Below are positions 1 through 6,900 of a DNA stretch of 8,503 nt, piece after piece (within the stretch, counting starts at the first letter, position 1; every line of letters starts with the position of its first letter). The translations under genes were made by a program, and so were the position numbers. Source of the stretch: an uncultured Ruminococcus sp. (lineage in GTDB: Bacteria; Bacillota; Clostridia; Oscillospirales; Acutalibacteraceae); contig CADCOZ010000101.1 of the NCBI GenBank assembly GCA_902803125.1, positions 1 to 8,503 of the forward strand. The letters are read 5' to 3'. Under the pieces are notes generated by a model, which worked only from the letters and a program-made list of their open reading frames with translations, did not search any database and was not told where the DNA came from.

Positions 1-12
1 CTCCAACATTTT
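1..12 (-). promoter_or_regulatory. Possible ribosome binding site or start of a further operon gene at the left edge
   Basis: After the TAA of the second sortase the minus strand reads AAAATGTTGGAG up to the window edge. The final GGAG could be a Shine-Dalgarno sequence for a downstream gene; alternatively the ATG at 9-7 could itself be a start, though nothing like a ribosome binding site precedes it. No terminator hairpin is present, which fits an operon that continues. This is only 12 bases, so the call is weak. Confidence 0.25.
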
Positions 13-645
13 TTAGGTGGTGGCACGGCGTTGTAGGCGAACGGTGACACGGGCTTGGCCGGAGTAGGTGCAGGTGAATAGGGTGAGAGCGTATTCGCCG
101 GAAGTCATGTCTGATACGGAGGTGGGCGAGAGGGTGTCGGTCAGGATGACTTCGTAATCGGTGCGGCGGCCGTGAATGTCGGTGAAGCTGACTTGGTCGC
201 CGGTGGTCAGATGGCCGATGTAGCCGAAATGAGTGCTGAAGTTGTGGGCGGCGATGACGAAATCGTCTGTTTCGGGCGAACCCGCATAACGGCACGGGGC
301 TTGATCCAGCTTTTCGTAACTCCAGTCTGCCATCACGGGAAGCTCTAATGCAAGCGTGGGAATCGAAAGATAACCGATATACTCGCTGCCTAAAACAGTG
401 GTGCGGTCAATGGAGGAGCCGCCGGTGCTGTTGTCGGAGGAATGAGTGTCGGCGGAAGGCTGACTGGAGTTATCCGCTTTTTTGTCGGCATCAATGGCGG
501 TTTTCAGGGCGACCATAATCTCTTGGGAATATACGCCGGCATTGTAGGAACGGAATTGATTATACAAAAACAGGGATAGTGCCGCCAAAACGCATACTAT
601 CCCTGTGGTTATCAAAATTTTTGCCGCTTTATTTCTCACTGTCAT
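13..645 (-). CDS. Second sortase of the pilus operon (membrane-anchored transpeptidase)
   Basis: A 210-residue sortase, a cysteine transpeptidase that cuts LPXTG-type signals between Thr and Gly on the outer face of the membrane. One N-terminal membrane segment (about residues 9-28) is followed by a Ser/Asp-rich, probably disordered linker (about 52-82) and the catalytic barrel starting near EYIGYLSIP. The likely catalytic triad is His134 (IAAHNFSTHFG), Cys192 (TLFTCTYSG) and Arg199. It has no C-terminal membrane segment, unlike the class C enzyme in the same operon. Length and motifs resemble class D/E-like or unclassified clostridial sortases, and I cannot settle the class. It overlaps the small LPQTG pilin gene by 17 bases, so the two are probably co-translated; anchoring that pilin, and through it the fibre, to peptidoglycan is the likely job (inference). 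The ATG at 645 sits only 1 base from GGAG, whereas a GTG at 639 (residue 3) has a 7-base spacer, so the true start may be 639. Confidence 0.9.
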   Translation of the reverse strand: MTVRNKAAKILITTGIVCVLAALSLFLYNQFRSYNAGVYSQEIMVALKTAIDADKKADNSSQPSADTHSSDNSTGGSSIDRTTVLGSEYIGYLSIPTLALELPVMADWSYEKLDQAPCRYAGSPETDDFVIAAHNFSTHFGYIGHLTTGDQVSFTDIHGRRTDYEVILTDTLSPTSVSDMTSGEYALTLFTCTYSGQARVTVRLQRRATT

Positions 646-1318
646 GCTCCTTTCTCAGCAGGAACGAACCGCAGATGATCAGCAAACAGCCTAACACCGC
701 CAAAACGGTTACCGGCCAGAGCAGCAGACCGGTTTGCGGCAGAGCCGGATCAGAAGCCGGTGAATGATAGCTGAATTTCGGGGTGGCCGTGACATCATAG
801 ATGACGTTGCCATCCACCTCTTCGGGGATAAAAGCCAACAGCGGGTCGGTTTCAAATCGTTCGTTGGCCGGTGCGGTTTTGGTTCGTGCGACCAGATACA
901 AACCGATTTCCAAAGAGCCGAATGACAGCTCACCGTTGTTATCGGTTACGGCGAAGGCTGTAAAGAGCTGATTTTTTTGGCTAAAATCGGTCAAATCTTC
1001 TGCGATACGGTTCAGGTCGGAAGAAGCTGTGTTCAGCCAATCGCAGTCAAAACGGGAGAAGGCGGTTTCGGTGGTATAAACCATGCCGCCTTCTGTTTGC
1101 TTGGCCGCTGCTATTTTAACAATAGCGTACTCATCACCCACGAGAATACGTTCGCCGCCTTCCACGGAGAACACGCACTGAAGGGTCAGACTGCCGGTGT
1201 TCTGTGCCGCAGAAGCTGTCAGCGGACGCATCATCAGGGTGATAAGCACCAGAAGGAAAAAACCGGTGACAGACAGACCGCTATTCAGTTTGAGGTGGGC
1301 TTTCATCGTCTTGTCCAT
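629..1318 (-). CDS. Minor (probably basal) pilin with LPQTG sorting signal
   Basis: A 229-residue secreted, wall-sorted protein. It has a signal peptide with a long hydrophobic core (about 15-33) and an Ala-X-Ala cleavage site near TASA/AQ (36-38), a single compact domain (about 42-182), a short Ser/Pro linker, LPQTG at 193-197, a membrane segment (198-220) and a charged tail. YDVTATPK (174-181) resembles the pilin-motif lysine region (YPK) used as acceptor by pilin sortases, so Lys181 is a candidate linkage site. The domain matches the N1 part of the backbone pilin of this operon: a GLYLV strand, then TDPLLAFIP, then the YDVT strand. The E-box-like segment YLVARTKTAP has Arg145 where a glutamate is normal, so the usual intramolecular isopeptide bond is not expected. 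Cys48 and Cys92 could pair outside the cell. Its start overlaps the class C sortase gene by 38 bases. The basal role is inferred from its size and its neighbour sortase; it could instead be an ancillary pilin. Confidence 0.85.
   Translation of the reverse strand: MDKTMKAHLKLNSGLSVTGFFLLVLITLMMRPLTASAAQNTGSLTLQCVFSVEGGERILVGDEYAIVKIAAAKQTEGGMVYTTETAFSRFDCDWLNTASSDLNRIAEDLTDFSQKNQLFTAFAVTDNNGELSFGSLEIGLYLVARTKTAPANERFETDPLLAFIPEEVDGNVIYDVTATPKFSYHSPASDPALPQTGLLLWPVTVLAVLGCLLIICGSFLLRKEHDSEK
647..653 (-). promoter_or_regulatory. Ribosome binding site deciding the start of the second sortase
   Basis: The minus strand reads AAAGGAG here, inside the 3' end of the small pilin gene. It is 1 base from the ATG at 645 but 7 bases from the GTG at 639. 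Normal spacing favours the GTG, which would remove two residues (Met-Thr) from the protein and shorten the overlap with the pilin gene to 11 bases. Confidence 0.6.
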
Positions 1319-2195
1319 TGTTCCGGTATCTCCTTTTTTTCAAAATTTTTCGTACAATAACCACAATAAGGTATACAACCAGAAAAACTACTATGACAGT
1401 AAAGCCTATGAACATATGGCGATACTGGGCAGGGAGTTTCTCCCAGAAAGATTCAATGTTAACGGTTTGATAAACCGGAATCTCCTGCGTGTCATCAAAG
1501 GGTGTGCGAACGCCCCGAACAAGCAGCCGGTGTGAGTTGATACCGTATGGTGTACAAGTGAGTAGCGTTACATAATCCTTGTCTTTCTGTAGGGCAAGTT
1601 CTTCTGTTTCATTAGGCAGGACCGTCAGAATCTGATCTACCGTATAGCACAGGGTGGTATTCAGGACTTTAATATAGAATACATCACCTATGATGAGCTT
1701 ATCAAGATCTGTGAAAAGCTCAGCGGTAGGCAGTCCCCGATGGCCTGACAAAATAGCGTGTGTGGTGTTTCCCCCAACAGGCAGAGAAGTATTTTTCAAG
1801 TGACCGATGGCAACCTGCAGGACAGATTCCTCTGTGCCGTGCAGGATGCGGGAAGTCAGGTTCAGCTTGGGAATGGTGATATAGCCCATCATGCCATCGC
1901 CTTTAAGGTTCAGGATATTCTCGTAGCTGTCCAGTGACAGCGGGTTGCCATTGGCATCAACAGGCGGTTTATTGTTGCCGACGGAGGAGGCCAGCAGTTT
2001 GTTATACTCCTGAGCATCCTTAAGCAGGGCATCCAGCCGTGCCGCTTCTGTTTTGCTGACGGTGTCATCATAAGAAGCAATGGAACGGCTGGCATTTTGC
2101 TGTATCAGATATGCACTTAGAGAAGGATAGACTAATATGCCGAGACCAACAAGGATAATCACTACACGTATCAGTTTTCTCAGCTTATCTTTCAT
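1281..2195 (-). CDS. srtC: Class C sortase (pilin polymerase)
   Basis: A 304-residue sortase of class C, the type that joins pilin subunits covalently by linking the Thr of one LPXTG motif to a lysine of the next subunit. Visible features are an N-terminal membrane segment (about 9-28), a helical lid region (about 40-100), the barrel start GYITIPKLNL (104-113), catalytic His152 in LSGHRGLP, Cys214 in TLLTCTPYG and Arg223 in HRLLVRG, then a C-terminal membrane segment (about 262-284) followed by a basic cluster (KKRRYR). The second membrane segment is the hallmark of class C. The canonical lid motif DP(F/W) that plugs the active site is not seen; the nearest match is Asn-Pro-Leu (84-86). The gene starts 6 bases after the backbone pilin stop, with no good Shine-Dalgarno sequence, so translation is probably coupled to the pilin. 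Its position directly after the backbone gene makes that pilin its likely substrate. Confidence 0.95.
   Translation of the reverse strand: MKDKLRKLIRVVIILVGLGILVYPSLSAYLIQQNASRSIASYDDTVSKTEAARLDALLKDAQEYNKLLASSVGNNKPPVDANGNPLSLDSYENILNLKGDGMMGYITIPKLNLTSRILHGTEESVLQVAIGHLKNTSLPVGGNTTHAILSGHRGLPTAELFTDLDKLIIGDVFYIKVLNTTLCYTVDQILTVLPNETEELALQKDKDYVTLLTCTPYGINSHRLLVRGVRTPFDDTQEIPVYQTVNIESFWEKLPAQYRHMFIGFTVIVVFLVVYLIVVIVRKILKKRRYRNNGQDDESPPQTE
1329..1336 (-). promoter_or_regulatory. Ribosome binding site of the minor pilin
   Basis: The minus strand reads AAAGGAGA, with 10 bases to the ATG at 1318. It lies inside the end of the class C sortase gene. The second in-frame ATG (residue 5) would sit 22 bases away, so the upstream ATG is preferred. 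Confidence 0.75.
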
Positions 2196-2201
2196 GTACG
2201 A

Positions 2202-3923
2202 TTATTTTGCATCCTTCTTCTTTCTTTTGATGACGGGCAGGATGATACCGATGATAACGATGCTGACACCCAGAACAGTCAGAATAATAGTACCCATACC
2301 ACCGGTGGTGGGGAGAACAGCACCGGCTCTGTTTTCTACTTTAACTTCATCGTTATTGGCAATAAGATCTGTTGTGTTGTTGTCAATGATATAATAAACA
2401 TTGGTCAGATCTTCTTCCGTTGTGTCTGCGGTAGAGGGATTATCAGCGGTGATTACAACCTCAATTTCCTGTGTCAGAATGTTATAACCTGTGGGCTGCT
2501 GTGTTTCCTGGAGATAATAGGTGCCAAGATCCAGACCCTTAATGATGACGGTACCGTTGGCCGGTGTTACAACGGAATCTGTTTTGGTAACGGTGTTATC
2601 AGCGATTTCTTCAGCGGTAGCTACACGGTAAACATTATTGCCGTTATCGGTTCCAAGGTCAATAAGCTGGAGGATATCATCGGGGTTTGTGCTGTTGCGA
2701 ACGGTCTTGACTTTGAAGACGGCACCGGCCAGAGAAATTTCAGCAGCATTATTGCCTTCGCCGTTTTTGGTGTACTTGAAGATTTTGATGTCGTAAGTAT
2801 AGACAGTAGAATCATCCGGTTCAGAATTGCCGGTTCCGCCAGTGGTGGGATTGTTGGTGTACTCAATGTAGGCGGTGTTTTCCGCAGTAGTGACAACAGC
2901 GTTTGCATTAACACGGGCATAGTAAGTAACAGTAATATCATCGCCGGCGTTCAGATTATTTTCTGCAATATATGTTTTCAAATCGTTAATGGCAACAGTC
3001 AGGTTATTGTGGGGATTTGTTTCAGCGGTAGGATTGGGCAGCGTAAGGGTATAATCGGTGGTTTCTGTTAAGGTAGAAGTGGTAGTCGTGTTGTTTTGGG
3101 TATGGCTGATGGTAACCGCCAGAGGATGAGTGGCATCTTTAACAAAGGTCAGTCCGTTGGAAAGAGTATCGTGGAAAGTAAAGGTATAGGCGGGAGCACC
3201 GTTAATGGAAGTATATTCGGTCATGTCAGGTACTTCAGCGTTCAGCTGGAACTGTACATAATCGCCAACCTGAGCGTGTGTGTCGTCTGTAAAGGCAGCT
3301 GCGTCTGTGGTCTTTACTTTTTTGTCAATGGTGGGGTATACGCTCTTCAGGTTAATGGTAACATTCTCATCGCGAAGGGTAACGAACATGGCATCGGTGT
3401 GTCTTGTTTCGCTGGTGGAACCGGCCACCGGATAGACTAAATAGCTGCCTGCGGGAAGACTGGTGAAGATGACTTGACCATCTGTAGAGTCTTCTGTGGT
3501 GGTAAGAGAGGCGAAATTAGCTGTATTCGCTAAATAGTGTTCCTTTGCTGCATCAGCGAAAGCAATCAATGCAGGAGATTCACTCTGCATCGCTACAACA
3601 TAGTTATAAGCTGCTACGGAAATGGCATCCGCATTATCGGCTACATCATCGTTGTTTTCATCTACGATTTCAATGTCGAGTAAATCAGCAAAGAACGGAA
3701 TCCATGCACTTTCAAGGACAAAATGCGGGGTGGTTGCGGTTTCCGGTTCAACAGGCATATCGCTGTCATCTTTAAACATTCTGACGGCTGTAACAGTTTT
3801 GCCGGTTTCGAGGGTTTCTTCATTGATGGTCAGGTTGGCGGTGTAGGGTGTTGCAAAAGCGGTCATGCTGGCAAAGACCAGAATGGCAAGGACGGTGATG
3901 ATACTTAACATTCTCTTTTTCAT
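2202..3923 (-). CDS. Backbone (major) pilin, isopeptide-forming, LPTTG-anchored
   Basis: A 573-residue fimbrial subunit expected to form the pilus shaft. A signal peptide (1 to about 24, AFA/TP) is followed by an N1 domain (about 26-195), a D2 domain (about 196-372) and a SpaA-like D3 domain (about 376-533). The segment VYPTIDKKV (195-203) sits where the pilin motif lies; one of Lys201/Lys202 probably accepts the next subunit and the other can form the D2 isopeptide bond. D2 shows HDTLSNGLTF (251-260) and ends with IEYTNNP, giving Asn357/358 as bond partner. D3 shows Lys383 (IFKYTK), the E-box YLQETQQPTGY with Glu473, and Asn531 in VENRAG, a complete Lys-Glu-Asn set. The sorting signal LPTTG (537-541, bases 2301-2315) is followed by a membrane segment and KRKKKDAK. 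There are no cysteines, which is typical of shafts stabilised by isopeptide bonds. AAAGGA lies about 10 bases before the ATG. Base composition is lower in GC than the giant gene upstream. Confidence 0.95.
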   Translation of the reverse strand: MKKRMLSIITVLAILVFASMTAFATPYTANLTINEETLETGKTVTAVRMFKDDSDMPVEPETATTPHFVLESAWIPFFADLLDIEIVDENNDDVADNADAISVAAYNYVVAMQSESPALIAFADAAKEHYLANTANFASLTTTEDSTDGQVIFTSLPAGSYLVYPVAGSTSETRHTDAMFVTLRDENVTINLKSVYPTIDKKVKTTDAAAFTDDTHAQVGDYVQFQLNAEVPDMTEYTSINGAPAYTFTFHDTLSNGLTFVKDATHPLAVTISHTQNNTTTTSTLTETTDYTLTLPNPTAETNPHNNLTVAINDLKTYIAENNLNAGDDITVTYYARVNANAVVTTAENTAYIEYTNNPTTGGTGNSEPDDSTVYTYDIKIFKYTKNGEGNNAAEISLAGAVFKVKTVRNSTNPDDILQLIDLGTDNGNNVYRVATAEEIADNTVTKTDSVVTPANGTVIIKGLDLGTYYLQETQQPTGYNILTQEIEVVITADNPSTADTTEEDLTNVYYIIDNNTTDLIANNDEVKVENRAGAVLPTTGGMGTIILTVLGVSIVIIGIILPVIKRKKKDAK

Positions 3924-3933
3924 TTGAACAAAT

Positions 3934-3939
3934 CCTTTC
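3934..3939 (-). promoter_or_regulatory. Ribosome binding site of the backbone pilin in the 68-base intergenic gap
   Basis: The minus strand reads AAAGGA, with 10 bases to the ATG at 3923. The gap 3924-3991 between the giant gene and the backbone pilin is the only sizeable non-coding stretch in the window. Its upstream half is C-rich and its downstream half A/T-rich. I see no hairpin with a T-run and no convincing -35/-10 pair, so the backbone gene is probably read from the same message as the giant gene. Confidence 0.7.
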
Positions 3940-3991
3940 AGTTTGAAATTTTGTTAATGAGGGTTCGGGTGGGTAGGCGGACGGGTATATG

Positions 3992-6900
3992 CTAAGGGGA
4001 GCCTCTGGGTGGTCGGAACACTTTCCCCCCTTGCTGCTCTACCGCTTTTCTGCGTCTGAGCAGAATGAAGGAAGCTAAGATGGTGCTTACACCAAGTACT
4101 ACAAACGTCCAATCTCCGTAGCCGCCTGTGACCGGCAGAAGTGGACGGTGCGTATTCGTAATGGTAATTTCCGCATCGGACGGGTTATAGGTGATGGTTG
4201 TCCCGTAACCTTCGACAGATGCTTCTTCAAGGGTATAGGTGAAGTAGTATTTTACGACACGCTCCCCGTTGACCGTATCATATTCTGCCGCCGGCATATT
4301 CTCGATAATCCGTGTCCATGAACCGGCATGACCGTGTTCGGCCTGACTGATGGTGAACCAGCCTTCGGCATCGGCATCGGGAATGATATCGGCATCAAGG
4401 AAGAGTTCCACTTTTGGTTCATTGTTTTCTTGATAGGGAGTGCCGTCCGGATTCAGCCAATGCTGAAAAATGCGAACCTGAATGCTGTCAGGACGGATGC
4501 CGTCAATGTTATTGCGGTCGTCCCAGATTTTGTGTATGGTCAGATGGATGGTTTCTTCACAGGGATCCTGCTGTTCGGCAGGCGGTGGGATCAGACTTTG
4601 GTCGTTTTCCGTGGTGAAGACATCTAACATCAGCACTGCTTTGGCACTGCTGTCGTAGACCTTAATAGGAATGGCATCGGTGCCGGCAGTGTCCATCGCC
4701 AGGGTAGCATTCTTCCATTGTTCAAACAGGGTATAGTAGGGAACCTGTTCTGCCAAGACCAAAGGCTGTGCCAGATGGGTAACATCTATCCGCTTGTATC
4801 GGGCGGGAGATTCGGCATCGGTAACGCCTGCCGTGCCAATGGGACGGCCGCCGCTGGTCAGGGCGATGGTTCTGTCGGAGGTTCGATAGACGGAATACTG
4901 GTTGTTCTCTCCTTCGATAGACTGAAGGGTGTTGAAGCTGTAGACTGACTGAAGAGCCGTGCCGCCGCTGAAGGGTCCTGTCTTTTGTGCGGCACCATGA
5001 ACGGTATCGCAGAACCGCATGGTGTTGTTCAGCAGTTTTCCTTCGTTATTGTAGCCGACAAAACCGCCGGCATAACCGTTTGCGCCGGTGCCGTCCACGC
5101 CGTAGGAAGCGCCGCCGCCGTACACATCGTAGCCGATGAGAATACCTTTAGCGGAACTGTTCTCAATGCGGGTGCGGTTGCCTTTGATAAGATTGATGAC
5201 CGCTTCGGCATTTTCGCCGCTCATATCAATGCCGTTCTCGTTAAACGGCAGGGCAATAGAGGAATCACCAATAGTGATCAGTGCGGTGCCGGTCTTGCCG
5301 TCCTCGCTCTTATCCAAGAGGGTCACGCCAATCTTTAATCCCAGCAGATTGACATAGGCTAACTGACCGTCTGTCAGCACCTGTAAATCAATGATGCCAA
5401 GATTCAGACTCAGCAAATCAATATTTTCTAAATTACCGACCAGCAGACCGGACAGCAGGAGGTTCAAAATGCCCAAAACGGCCTGAACCAGCGGGGAATC
5501 CGCACTGACACTGATAAGGTATTGATAGTCCGTTTTGCCGACAAAGCCGCCGGCGATTTGGTCACTGTAGACTATCTTGAGGGACTCTGTTCGGCAGGAA
5601 TCAATTTTGGACACATCGGCATAGCCGACAAAGCCGCCGGCGATAGGAGCCGTGCCGCCAATGGATTTGATGACAGCACCGTTCCCGATGCCGATTACCG
5701 AACAATTCTCTGTGTGGGTGCTGAGAATATCGAATACGCCGGCCGTCAGACCGACAAGGTCGCTGACTTTGGCGGCATCAGCATCGACAACACCCGATTT
5801 TCCCATGTGTCCGATAAAGCCGCCGGTATAGTTCAAACCGGTGACGGTATTTAATTGGGTTACCTGTGCATTCTTCACGATGCCGTTCATCATGGCACCG
5901 CCAAAACCGCCCGCACAGCCGGCGTATCTGGTTTCGTTCAGCATTCCCTGACTGTAGGAGTCATGAACGGTTACCGTAATACCTTCGCCCACGCCGTTGA
6001 CTTCGCTATAGTAAATGTAGGGGCGGAAGGCATCTATCAGACTGATTTCATCCACGGAAAGCAGATTGCCCAACAGCTGGGTTTCATCGGAGCCGGACAC
6101 ATCTGCCACACCGGTTACATCGGCCAATCCAAAGAAGCCGCCGGCATAATAACGGGCTTCTACACTTCGCAGGCCGTTGACCGTGATTTGACTGGAGCCG
6201 TCCTCCTGACCGATGGCCGTGGCTTCGTCCAAGCCGACAAACCCGCCGGCGAATTGCGGCAGCGTACCGTTAACCCCTTCCACGACAAAGCCGTAGTCAC
6301 TGTTATCGGGGTCAACCTGTGCCTGCCGAATCGTGGTGATGGTGGCCTGCAAAACCGAGGCCAGCTTGTCCTTTTGCTGAACAAGGGTATTGAGAACATC
6401 TTGGAGGAATCCGTTGGAAGCATTGGTATTGACGTTGGCAACAGAAGCCGCTGTAGCCAATCCTGCATAGCCGCCCGCCGCATTGGTGCCTTGGACGAAC
6501 CGCAGGTTGCGGACGTTACAGCCGGAAGGCGTTTGACCTTCCACGGTGCTGTCGCCCCAGATTTGTGCGCCGCAGGCCGAACCGACATAACCGCCGGCAT
6601 AGCCGCACCGGTGAACAAAATCTGTTCCAAAAGCGGTGACTGTCAGACCGGAATCGTAGCCCTTCACGGAACTGCTTCCAATCTTTGGTACAAATACCTC
6701 AACGGCACTGATGAGGGTGCCAAGGTTAAGGTTGATAACGCCTAAAACGCTGACGTTGCCTAAATTAGCGGCACCGCCCGTCTGCATATGGCCGGCAAAG
6801 CCGCCCGCATTCCGCATAGCAGAAACCAGCTTGGCATCATAGGCTTGTCCGTTGTTGATAACGCCCGAAGACATCATTCCAACATAGCCGCCGGCATCGC

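Noticed and set aside
3096..3440. A 114-codon plus-strand frame opposite the backbone pilin
   Set aside because: Fully inside a well-supported pilin gene. The composition looks like antisense of Thr/Asn/Val codons and no motif is recognised.
3924..3991. Internal promoter or terminator in the gap before the backbone pilin
   Set aside because: No inverted repeat followed by T residues and no recognisable -35/-10 pair with proper spacing on the minus strand. Only a ribosome binding site is supported.
6160..6630. A 156-codon minus-strand frame overlapping the giant gene in another phase
   Set aside because: Pro/Arg-rich shadow translation of the GC-rich repeat, with no domain, ribosome binding site or gap in the main frame that needs it.
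5855..6745. A 296-codon open frame on the plus strand opposite the giant adhesin gene
   Set aside because: It lies wholly inside the giant coding frame. It is open because the repeated GGC/GCC-rich codons rarely give stops in the opposite frame, and its translation (repeated KAAGI-like words) simply mirrors the repeat. No ribosome binding site or known family is seen.
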